Positions 51,537 to 59,783 of a stretch of DNA of 64,000 nt are shown here, piece by piece; within the stretch, counting starts at the first letter, position 1; every line of letters begins with the position of its first letter. Position numbers and translations under genes: made by a program. The DNA lies in contig CAIKWZ010000001.1 of NCBI GenBank assembly GCA_903831255.1, forward strand, positions 1 through 64,000, in the 5' to 3' direction. The DNA is from an uncultured Alphaproteobacteria bacterium (GTDB lineage: Bacteria > Pseudomonadota > Alphaproteobacteria > Caulobacterales > Hyphomonadaceae). The notes beneath the pieces were generated by a model. The model was not told where the DNA came from and searched no databases. It was given only the letters and a program-made list of their open reading frames with translations.

Positions 51537-54236
51537 TCAGAACTTCACTCTCATGCGGCCGCCGACGGTGAGCGGACGCGTAAAGAAGCGCGTATTGTCG
51601 AACTGCGTAATGATGATCGCCGCCTCGTGGACCGTGTCGGTCGCATTGTTGGCGTAGACCTCAAAGCGAAGCCGGTTGTCGGTTCCGTGCGAATAGCCCG
51701 CACCGACATCGAACGTCCAGTATCCGTCCACGCGATCATTGAGACGAAGGCGGGGATTGGCGGGGTTCTGAAAGTCCTGGCTGTTGAAGATCGTCATGAA
51801 CTGCGAGGAGCGGTAGCCTGCAGAGACCACCCAGTCGAAGGAGCCCGTCTCGACATCGATGGTCTGAGACAATGACGCATTCAGCTGCCAGCGAGGCGTG
51901 CGCGGAAGGCGCTTACCGTCGATGGACTGGAAGATCGCCTCGCTGGGCGCGACGTCGGACTGGAAGCGGAAGTCCTGGATCGGGCGCGAGTTCTTGATCT
52001 TGGCTTCCATCCACAACGCATTGAAGTCGAGGTTGAGGTTGGCAGGCAGATCAAAACCGCCTTCGAGGTTGAGGCCGTAGATCTCCGAGTCGGCGGCATT
52101 ATAGCTGTAGGAGATCACCAGGGCCGTGTTGGTGTTGGGGGGCACCGGAATAGTGTTGCCCAGGGAGCTCTGGAACGAGACGATCTGAGAGACCGACAGG
52201 AGCGAGGTAAAGACCTGATCGTCATAGTCGTTGTAGAAGAGCGACGCGTTGAGACGCGCTCCGATGTCACCGATGAGGAACTCGTTCTTGGATCCGATCT
52301 CATAGAGACGAACCTGCTCGGTTCCATAGGTCGGGGCCACGCCGGCGTCGCCGATGTTGTCGTTGAAGCCGCCCGACTTGTGGCCGGTCGCGATCAGGGC
52401 GTAGAGGAGATTGTCGTCTGAAAGATCGTACTCTCCGCGCAGACGCCAGTCGATGAAATTGTCCTTCATCGAACCCGTCTGACGGAAAATCTGTCCCGGG
52501 AAAGGCAGGCCGTAGGTGAACTGGCCGCTGGGCTCGAAGCCCTGGCAGGTCCAGAAGTCGCCCGTGATCGTGTCCTGACACACCGGAAGACCCGGAACGA
52601 AACCGAAATGGCCTTCGAACGGCCCGTTGGCGAAGATGTCGTCGACGTTATCGCGAACGCCGAATTTCTTCACGCCGTTCATGTAGAAAGCGATCGCCTC
52701 AGCGTTGCTGACAGCTCCATCCTTGTTGGCGTCGGGATTGAAAATCGTGCGGCCCTGACCGGCGAACTCAAATCCTTCGGTGCCGACACGAACCCCGCCG
52801 CAGCAGTTGAAATTGCCGTCGCCAAGGGCGAAGCCATAGCGAGCGGCGATGCCTTCGCGGGATTTCTGGTCGTCGGTATATCTCAGACCGGCTGTCACCC
52901 GGAGCTTATCGTTCATCTCATAGGTCGCATCGCCATAGGCGGCCCATGATTCCGCATTCACATCGGGCATGTTGAATTCAGCGCCCGAGAAGAACAGATT
53001 GCGGTCCGCAGCCGCGCCGAGGAAGGCGTACTGGTCTTCCTTGAAGTAGAGGCCGCCAAGATTCCAGATCAGCGGACCCGTCGAGTCAAACAAACGGATC
53101 TCATGATAGTGCGATTTCGAATCCGTCACCGACTGGAAGCGCGACCAGTTATCCAGCTCTTCCTCGATCGTTCCGGGAAGGGAGGCCAGGCTTCCGATCA
53201 GACCCGAGTAAAAAGGTGCGATCGGGGTCGCCGCGTCGTAGTTATAGACCATGTCGCGGTAGCTGCCGGTATACTCGATGGTGAACGGGTCGGCCTTGTA
53301 GGTGACGACGCCGCGCACGCCCCAGTGTTCGATGTCGAGGTCAGGCGTATAGGCGCGGGCGACGACCTGACGGGGATCCTTGATCTCATCAGGACGCACG
53401 CCATTGCCGAGAGGGTTGGCGTAATTGCTTCCGGTCCAGCCGGTTCCGGTTTCATGAATATAGTCGCCCGCCAGCAGGACGCTCAGGCGATCCGACGGCT
53501 TGACGAGAAGCTGGGCGCGATAGGCGAGATTGTCTTCCGCTTCGGCCACATCGATGTTCGTCACCGGCCCGACGTTCTGGTAGTAGCTGTCGTGGCTCAG
53601 CATCATGCCCGAAAAGCGGAACGCTGCATTGTCGCCGATCGGCACGTTCATCATGCCGCGAACCGACTTCTGGTTATAATTGCCATACTCCGCCTCGAGC
53701 TCGGAATCCCAGACTCCAATGCCGGGCTTCCAGGCGATCGCATTGACCGATCCGGCCGTCGCGTTGCGGCCCCTCAGCGTGCCCTGGGGCCCGAAATTGA
53801 CCTCGACGCGCTCGATATCGAAGAAGGCGGAACCGATTCCCGACGGACGCGGCACGTAGACCCCGTCAAAATGAAAGGCCGCCGCGGGATCGCCGAGCTC
53901 GGTGTTGTTGCTCGAGCCGACGCCCCGGATCCAGACTTCGACATTGCCGCCATTGTTGGCGACGGTCAGACCCGGAATGACGTCGTTGAAATCGGTGATG
54001 TCCTGAATGCCGCGCTTCTTGATCTGATCCCCGCCAAACACAGCGGCGGTTCCGGCATAATCCTGAAGGTTCTGCTCGCGCCGATCGGCGGTGACGACGA
54101 CGACGTCCCCATCCTCAGAGGTCTCGCCCACTGCGGGCGGATCGACCGGCTTAGTCTGCGCCGTCTGCGCAGAAGCCTGCGCCGCCAGGGCGCAGACGGA
54201 GGCTCCAAAGGTCAAAGCTACAGCCAGATTGCGCAT
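51537..54236 (-). CDS. TonB-dependent receptor of beta-glucan locus
   Basis: 899 residues with a signal peptide (QASAQ). The plug (about 45-165) has QIKKRGIQDITDFNDVIPGL and VEVWIRGVGSSNNTELGDPA, then VEVNFGPQGTLRGRNATAG. The barrel ends FFTRPLTVGGRMRVKF, with Phe last. An extracellular loop near 502-513 (52698-52733) reads DANKDGAVSNAE, a perfect 12-residue EF-hand calcium loop. Operon order with GH16, GH3 and FucP-type genes suggests it imports beta-glucan oligosaccharides. The promoter region carries two LacI-type operators. Confidence 0.94.
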   Translation of the reverse strand: MRNLAVALTFGASVCALAAQASAQTAQTKPVDPPAVGETSEDGDVVVVTADRREQNLQDYAGTAAVFGGDQIKKRGIQDITDFNDVIPGLTVANNGGNVEVWIRGVGSSNNTELGDPAAAFHFDGVYVPRPSGIGSAFFDIERVEVNFGPQGTLRGRNATAGSVNAIAWKPGIGVWDSELEAEYGNYNQKSVRGMMNVPIGDNAAFRFSGMMLSHDSYYQNVGPVTNIDVAEAEDNLAYRAQLLVKPSDRLSVLLAGDYIHETGTGWTGSNYANPLGNGVRPDEIKDPRQVVARAYTPDLDIEHWGVRGVVTYKADPFTIEYTGSYRDMVYNYDAATPIAPFYSGLIGSLASLPGTIEEELDNWSRFQSVTDSKSHYHEIRLFDSTGPLIWNLGGLYFKEDQYAFLGAAADRNLFFSGAEFNMPDVNAESWAAYGDATYEMNDKLRVTAGLRYTDDQKSREGIAARYGFALGDGNFNCCGGVRVGTEGFEFAGQGRTIFNPDANKDGAVSNAEAIAFYMNGVKKFGVRDNVDDIFANGPFEGHFGFVPGLPVCQDTITGDFWTCQGFEPSGQFTYGLPFPGQIFRQTGSMKDNFIDWRLRGEYDLSDDNLLYALIATGHKSGGFNDNIGDAGVAPTYGTEQVRLYEIGSKNEFLIGDIGARLNASLFYNDYDDQVFTSLLSVSQIVSFQSSLGNTIPVPPNTNTALVISYSYNAADSEIYGLNLEGGFDLPANLNLDFNALWMEAKIKNSRPIQDFRFQSDVAPSEAIFQSIDGKRLPRTPRWQLNASLSQTIDVETGSFDWVVSAGYRSSQFMTIFNSQDFQNPANPRLRLNDRVDGYWTFDVGAGYSHGTDNRLRFEVYANNATDTVHEAAIIITQFDNTRFFTRPLTVGGRMRVKF

Positions 54237-54292
54237 CGTTTGCGTTCCCTTCCTGTCCCAGTCTTTCGCTGACTACCAAAACGCTAGCTGGA

Positions 54293-54310
54293 ATTGTGAG
54301 CGCTCGCAAT
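54293..54310. promoter_or_regulatory. LacI-type operator 1
   Basis: ATTGTGAGCGCTCGCAAT is an even palindrome with the central GC|GC of the LacI/GalR family and a single mismatched pair. It differs from the symmetric lac operator core (TTGTGAGCGCTCACAA) at one base. It lies 57 bases before the TonB-receptor start, where a repressor would block the glucan operon. Confidence 0.8.
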
Positions 54311-54315
54311 CCTTA

Positions 54316-54333
54316 ATTGTGATCGCTCCCAAT
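54316..54333. promoter_or_regulatory. LacI-type operator 2
   Basis: ATTGTGATCGCTCCCAAT, a second, more degenerate copy with centre 23 bases from operator 1, on nearly the same helical face. It is nearer to the repressor gene and could give cooperative binding or autoregulation. Confidence 0.65.
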
Positions 54334-54373
54334 TTGACTTTGTATCAACTTTCATCTGTTTTAGACGGTGCTC

Positions 54374-55421
54374 ATGTCCAAGCGCGCCGACATAACGATA
54401 GATGACGTTGCGGAAGCTGCGGGGGTCTCCCGGCAGACGGTCTCGCGGGTCATCAACCGCGGCCCTCACGTTAAACCCCTGGTCCGGGATCGGGTTCAGA
54501 AGGCGATCGACAGCCTCGGCTATGTCCCCAATCTCAGCGCCCGGCGCATGGCCGGATCGCGCTCCTATCTCATTCTCGCCATCAACGACCGCAAACGCAC
54601 GATCGAGAACTGGGCGGCCGGACGGGGCAATGACTGGGTCGACCAGATGCTCTTCGGTGGCATGACCGAGTGCGAACGACAGGGATACCACCTGCTCTTC
54701 GAACTGATCGACACGGAGACCGAGCCGGCGCTGCGTCAGCTGGCGAACGTGTCCGGCGCCCTGCGGCCGGATGGGGTGATCCTCACCCCGCCGCATTCAG
54801 ACAACGCGGCCCTCTGCGCCTGGCTGACGGAGCGCTCTATCCCGTTCGCCCGCATCGGGCACAGGGACGGATCCCACAGCGTGGACGTGTTCATGGACGA
54901 GGCCGGCGCTGCGTACGAGGCGACGCGCGGCCTCATCGCGCTTCGTCATTCCCGCATCGCCTATATCGCCGGCGCGCCCAATTACGGCGCCTCAGCCCAA
55001 AGGATCGCCGGCTATGAGCAGGCCCCTGAGGGAGGCGGGAGCAGGCCTCGGGACGTCGATGGTGGCGACCGGCGGGTTCAGTTTTCGGGCGGCGGCCGAG
55101 ATTATTGACGTGATGCTCAAGGACGTACAAGCGCCGAGCGCGTTCATCTGCGACAATGACGAGATGGCGTTCGCCGCCCTCCACGTGGCCGCAAGCCACG
55201 GCCTTTCCGTCCCGCAGGATCTCTCGGTCATCAGCTTCGAGGATACGCCAGGGGTCAGATTCTCCGTGCCCCCGCTCACCGCGGTCCGCCAGCCGACAGC
55301 CGCCATGATCGCAAAGGCCTGCGAACGGCTGATCGCCCTCAGCCGCGGAGAGGAAGCCTGGGGCGCCTTCGAAATCCCCTACGAACTTATCATGCGCGAC
55401 AGCACGGGCCCGGCTCCGTGA
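54374..55421 (+). pseudogene. LacI/GalR-family repressor of glucan locus, frameshifted
   Basis: The helix-turn-helix domain is intact (ITIDDVAEAAGVSRQTVSRV, then the hinge SLGYVPNLSARRMAGSRS), and the effector domain is normal up to RIAYIAGAPNYGASAQRIAG. After YEQA the frame is lost. The ligand domain continues one frame over: LREAGAGLGTSMVATGGFSF, then AFICDNDEMAFAALHVAASH and LSVISFEDTPGVRFSVPPLT to the stop at 55421. The run of four C at 55023-55026 should be three (GCC CTG AGG). Corrected, the protein is about 348 residues, normal for the family. The start is ATG at 54374 (GTG at 54368 also possible). It is divergent from the operon it presumably represses. Confidence 0.88.
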
Positions 55422-56647
55422 CGCCGACCGAGAGCCCGGGAGCGGGGGCAGGTTTTCCGGGCCGAGCCTATGCTCTGGCCGCTCTGGGCTTCCATATCGC
55501 CTTCCTGCCCCTGTTCAACTTCGTGCTGCCCAGGCGGGTCGAGGCGCTCTTCGGAGCAGAGGCCGGGGTCCGACTCAGCGAAATCCTGATTATCGGCGCG
55601 ATCACGGCGAGCCTCGCCAACATCGCGGCTGGCTGGATCGGCGACAGGATCATGAGAGTTCGGGGCAGCCGCCGGGAGCTTCTGGCCCTGAGCGCGATCC
55701 TGCTGGCTGGGACCTATGTTGGCTTCTCCCTCGCGGGCACCGCTCTCGAGCTGACCGCAGCCATGGTCGCATTCCAGATCGCCCTCAATCTGGGCCTCTC
55801 GCCCCTGAACGCCATGCTCGCCGATCAGGGCGCCGCAAGAGGACGGATGGCGGGCGTCCTGAACGCCGCTCTGCCCCTCTCGGCTCTGGCCGCCTCCGCT
55901 CTCGCCTTCATGTTCCCGACCGACAGCGCGCTCACCTTCTGGTCGATAGGCGGCCTATTGCTTGTCTTCATTTTACCGCTCGCAATCCGACCGACGAGAC
56001 ACGCCAGCGACCCCGAAGCCGCCAATACGCCGACGGCTCCGGGTCTTGCCTCGAAGGGGACGAGGGCTGATCTCATCCTCCTCTGGCTGGCGCGCCTTCT
56101 CGTGCAGTTCGGCGCAGGATTTCTTCTCACCTACCTGTTCCTGTTTGTTTCGACCCCGTCCGGGGCGGACGCCCCCCTGACGGAGATCGAGGCAAGCCGG
56201 CGGGTCGGCTGGATGACCTTTTTCGGGGCGATTCTCGCTATCCTCGGAGCGATCGGATCGGGTCGTCTCTCGGAAAAACTGGGGCGGAAAAAAACTCTGC
56301 TGATCGTCAGCGCCCTGCTCATCGCGGCGAGCCTCGCCCTGATCTCCGCCCGCGCGAACGTCCTCGTCCTGATTTCCGCCTTCGCGCTGTTTCAGTTTGC
56401 GCTGGCCTGCTTCCTTACCCTTCACACCGCTGCGACAGGAGAGATGCTTCTGGCGCACCCCGACCGGGGCGCTCTCCTTGGCCTCATGAACCTCGCGAAC
56501 ACCCTGCCGCTGATCGGCCTTCCGGGCCTGACCCTTCTGCTCCTGAAGCGCGGCGAAGCCGGGAGCTTTGGCGACGTACTTGCGATCTGCGCTTTTGCCT
56601 CCGCTGCAGCGGCCCTCTGCCTCGCGCCCATCCGCCGGTTGCGATAG
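55418..56647 (+). CDS. MFS transporter
   Basis: 409 residues, twelve helices. Its GTG start overlaps the repressor stop (GTGA), so both are translationally coupled. FNFVLPRRVEALFGAEAGVR, RLSEILIIGAITASLANIAA and AGWIGDRIMRVRGSRR (the loop 2-3 DRxxRxxGRR-like motif) mark a facilitator. The second half has GSGRLSEKLGRKKTLLIVSA. The substrate is probably a glucan-derived sugar, given its position; this is inferred only. Frameshift of the upstream gene could reduce its translation. Confidence 0.85.
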   Translation: MTPTESPGAGAGFPGRAYALAALGFHIAFLPLFNFVLPRRVEALFGAEAGVRLSEILIIGAITASLANIAAGWIGDRIMRVRGSRRELLALSAILLAGTYVGFSLAGTALELTAAMVAFQIALNLGLSPLNAMLADQGAARGRMAGVLNAALPLSALAASALAFMFPTDSALTFWSIGGLLLVFILPLAIRPTRHASDPEAANTPTAPGLASKGTRADLILLWLARLLVQFGAGFLLTYLFLFVSTPSGADAPLTEIEASRRVGWMTFFGAILAILGAIGSGRLSEKLGRKKTLLIVSALLIAASLALISARANVLVLISAFALFQFALACFLTLHTAATGEMLLAHPDRGALLGLMNLANTLPLIGLPGLTLLLLKRGEAGSFGDVLAICAFASAAAALCLAPIRRLR

Positions 56648-56666
56648 GAGGAGATCCGGTCGCGGC

Positions 56667-58439
56667 TCAGATAAGTCCGCGGGCCAGCCAGAGATCGTCC
56701 TTGAGCGGAGGCGCCTCTCCGTCCTCGGCCAGGGTCACAAGCGCGGAGAATGCCTCGTTCTGCGATAGAAACACCCGCCCCGTCAGGCCCGACAGAAAGT
56801 CCGAACGCTTCAGCGCATCCATCACCGGGCCCTTGACCTCCGAAAGATGGAGGCGGATCCCACCATCGCCGAGCCGGTGATTAATTGTTTCCAGACTTTC
56901 GAGAGCCGAGGCGTCCACGCCGTTCACGGCAGAGCACATCAGGACGAGATGTCTGAGCTTTGGATGCTCGGCGACTTCTTCGAGAATGAACTCTTCGAGC
57001 CAGCGGGCGTTCAGGTAATTCAACCCTTCATCAATGCGCACCGTCAGGATGCGGGGATCCGTGACCACCTGATGTCGCTTCACATTGCGGAAATGCTCGG
57101 TCCCGGGAATTCGTCCGACAACCGCGGCATGAGGGCGCGAGGTTCGCCACAGCAACAGACCCAGGCTTGCAAGGACGCCGATGACGACGCCCGTCCCAAC
57201 CCCCAGGATCAGGGTCGACATGAGCGTTACAGCCATGGCGGCGAAGTCCGTCTTCGAAAACCTCCAGAGCCTGCGCAGGGATCCGACATCAATCAGGCTG
57301 AGCACGGCCACTATGATTGTTGCGGCGAGAGCCGCGATCGGCAGGTTCGCCAGCAAAGGGGTCAGGAACAGGGCCGCCAGAAGTATCCCGACCGCCGTGA
57401 ACGCTCCGGCGGCCGGGGTCTCGGCGCCTGCATCGAAGTTGACAACCGAGCGGGCGAACCCGCCTGTTACCGGATATCCTCCCGTGAACGCCGCCGCAAG
57501 GTTCGCCGCTCCAAGACCAATGAGTTCCTGATCCGGACGAATACGCTGACGGCGGCGCGCGGCCAGGGTCTGAGCCACGGAGAGCGATTCCACAAAGCCG
57601 ATGATGCTGATCAGCAGTGCGGGCACGAACAGTTGGGACCACAGGGTCGGATCGAACACCGGCAGCGTCAGAGGCGGAAGACCGCGGGGGATGTCTCCGA
57701 CAACCTTCACGCCGGCATGATCGAGGGCCAGTAAGCTGACGGCAAGGGTCGAGGCGATGACCGCCAGAATGGGACCCGTCCGCGCCAGAAGCTCGGCCGG
57801 CCTGCGGGCAAGGCCGAGGCGCACCAGCAGCGGCCTTGCGCCCCTGCGAACCCAGAGAAGGAAGATAAGCGCGGATCCGCCGATCACCGCGGTTGGCAGA
57901 TGAACGGACGGGAGAGCGCGCACCAGGGCCAGCGCCTGCTCGGGGGGCGTTTCGCCCTGAGCCCTCACGCCCAGCAGAGCGCCCATCTGGCTGATGGCGA
58001 TGATGAGACAGCTCGCTGTAATGAACCCGGTCACGACCGGATGGGCGAGAAGATTGGCGAGGAAGCCGAGACGCAGAACGCCCATCGCGAGAAGAATCAG
58101 ACCGGAGAGCAGCGCCAGAACGAGCGCTGCGGCGATGAACTCCGGACTTCCCGGCTGGCCGATCTCGCCGGCCGCTGAGAGTGTCATCAGGGACACCACC
58201 GCCACGGGCCCGACAGCCAGGGCGCGGCTGGTCCCGAACAGGGCGTAGGCGACAATCGGCAGGATGGAGGCGTAAAGGCCCGCTTCCGGAGGAAGGCCGG
58301 CCAGCATGGCGTAGGCGAGGCTCTGGGGGATGAGCATAACGGTGACGATCAGGGCCGCCAGGCCGTCGCTGACGAGGATGGAGCGGTCGTAGGACCGCAT
58401 CCATGAGAGCCATGGGGCCAGATCAGACAGACGCGACAT
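56667..58439 (-). CDS. SulP-family anion permease with STAS domain
   Basis: 590 residues from the ATG at 58439 (GGGGAG upstream). Membrane core (about 15-400) with ALIVTVMLIPQSLAYAMLAG, the SulP signature, then GLYASILPIVAYALFGTSRA and VGPVAVVSLM. A C-terminal STAS domain (about 430-560; LVLMCSAVNGVDASALESLE) follows. The family moves sulfate, bicarbonate or other anions. It lies downstream of a persulfide-dioxygenase-like gene (141 bases apart, same strand), consistent with sulfate or sulfite export in sulfide detoxification. Confidence 0.92.
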   Translation of the reverse strand: MSRLSDLAPWLSWMRSYDRSILVSDGLAALIVTVMLIPQSLAYAMLAGLPPEAGLYASILPIVAYALFGTSRALAVGPVAVVSLMTLSAAGEIGQPGSPEFIAAALVLALLSGLILLAMGVLRLGFLANLLAHPVVTGFITASCLIIAISQMGALLGVRAQGETPPEQALALVRALPSVHLPTAVIGGSALIFLLWVRRGARPLLVRLGLARRPAELLARTGPILAVIASTLAVSLLALDHAGVKVVGDIPRGLPPLTLPVFDPTLWSQLFVPALLISIIGFVESLSVAQTLAARRRQRIRPDQELIGLGAANLAAAFTGGYPVTGGFARSVVNFDAGAETPAAGAFTAVGILLAALFLTPLLANLPIAALAATIIVAVLSLIDVGSLRRLWRFSKTDFAAMAVTLMSTLILGVGTGVVIGVLASLGLLLWRTSRPHAAVVGRIPGTEHFRNVKRHQVVTDPRILTVRIDEGLNYLNARWLEEFILEEVAEHPKLRHLVLMCSAVNGVDASALESLETINHRLGDGGIRLHLSEVKGPVMDALKRSDFLSGLTGRVFLSQNEAFSALVTLAEDGEAPPLKDDLWLARGLI

Positions 58440-58579
58440 GATCGACGCTCCCCGCAGGCGTTCCGACACAGCAGCCCCCTTTGTCCCGACAAAGCAAGGA
58501 GCTCAGAGATCTTTCGGGCAGGTCCGCGTCGCCTGAAGCCTCCGCGAACCGCCCGATTTATCTCCCAGCGGGAGCCTGG

Positions 58580-59506
58580 TTACAATCGATCAACCGGCAG
58601 CTTGAGGTAGCTGACGCCGTTACTCTCCGGCTCCGGCATGCGGCCGGCCCGGATATTCACCTGGATCGAGGGCAGGAGCAGACGCGGCATGCCAAGACCT
58701 GCATCTCTCTTGCGTCTCATCGCCACAAACGCCTCTTCCGTCACCCCTTCCCGAACATGGATATTCGAGGTCCGCTGATCCCTGATGGTGGTCTCAACGA
58801 TGAAGTCTTCACGACCAGGCGCCTTGTAATCGTGACAAAGGAAGACCCGGGTTTCATCCGGAAGGGTCATCAGACGGCGGATAGAGCGATAGAGGCGCAC
58901 CGCATCGCCTCCGGGGAAGTCCGCACGCGCTGTCCCGTAATCCGGCATGAACATCGTGTCGCCTACAAACAGCGCATCGCCGACCAGAAAAGCCATGTCG
59001 GCGGGCGTGTGCCCGGGGACGAAGATCGCCATCGCCGTCAGGGATCCGATGCTGAAACGTTCACCATCAGAGAACAGATGATCGAACTGTGATCCGTCGC
59101 GAGGGAATGCATCCCCCTCATTGAAAACGCCCGCAAAAACCGACTGCACGGCGCTGATGTGAGACCCGATGGCGATGCGCCCGCCAAGACGCTCCTGAAG
59201 ATAGGGCGCTGCAGAGAGATGATCGGCATGGGCGTGCGTCTCAAGTATCCAGTCGATGGTGAGCCCCATGTCGCGAACATAGGCGATGATCGCATCAGCC
59301 GATGCCTTTGAACTTCGTCCCGACGCCTGATCGAAGTTCAGGACGCTGTCGATGATCGCCGCCCGTGATGTTGAAGGATCCGATACGACATAGCTCGCCG
59401 TGAACGTGTCCTCGTCGAAGAACCATTTCACCACCGGACGCGCCGCTTCACCGCGGATCGCTAAGTTCGCCTGCTCGAACGCCCGGGCGATCACCTCATC
59501 CGACAT
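58580..59506 (-). CDS. Persulfide-dioxygenase-like MBL-fold protein (ETHE1/Blh type)
   Basis: 308 residues, with AGGAGAG before the ATG. THAHADHLSAAPYLQERLGG carries the metal motif, PGHTPADMAFLVGDALFVGD the second His and the Asp, and FMPDYGTARADFPGGDA is the family signature of the ETHE1/Blh sulfur dioxygenases. The later motif VFLCHDYKAPGRE supplies the last His. Only part of the mononuclear iron site is used in such enzymes. The C-terminal extension (GMPRLLLPSIQVNIRAGRMP) is typical of Blh. The usual repressor BigR and a rhodanese are absent nearby. Confidence 0.88.
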   Translation of the reverse strand: MSDEVIARAFEQANLAIRGEAARPVVKWFFDEDTFTASYVVSDPSTSRAAIIDSVLNFDQASGRSSKASADAIIAYVRDMGLTIDWILETHAHADHLSAAPYLQERLGGRIAIGSHISAVQSVFAGVFNEGDAFPRDGSQFDHLFSDGERFSIGSLTAMAIFVPGHTPADMAFLVGDALFVGDTMFMPDYGTARADFPGGDAVRLYRSIRRLMTLPDETRVFLCHDYKAPGREDFIVETTIRDQRTSNIHVREGVTEEAFVAMRRKRDAGLGMPRLLLPSIQVNIRAGRMPEPESNGVSYLKLPVDRL

Positions 59507-59661
59507 TTCACTCTCCTGCCCCGCATCGAGCCCAGCCCCTCCCGCGAGCGGCTGTCGACCACCGGTCGACTGCCACTGTCCGCCTTAGCCTGGTCCGACG
59601 ATGGATTTTAAATTAGCAAAATCTTATATACTGGGTCAAGGCCTGATCCGTTAGTTTATCG

Positions 59662-59678
59662 CTAAGCCAAAGGCTTAG
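59662..59678. promoter_or_regulatory. Perfect dyad in divergent promoter region
   Basis: CTAAGCC-AAA-GGCTTAG is a perfect 7-base inverted repeat in the 277-base region between the persulfide-dioxygenase and SLC13 genes. An AT-rich core (TTTTAAATTAGCAAAATC, around 59604-59621) lies beside it. It may be an operator for an unknown regulator; no regulator gene is next to it. Confidence 0.4.
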
Positions 59679-59783
59679 GGTTTGATCCTTCATCAGCTGT
59701 CCTCACGATGACGCGATCTGGCGAGACTTGACCCGAAGCCGGATTGCGGCGACCGATGGCGTCTCGCGCCCGAAGGACGCTTC

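Noticed and set aside
53103-54272. 389-codon plus-strand frame
   Set aside because: It is antisense to the plug and barrel start of the TonB receptor; no recognisable domain.
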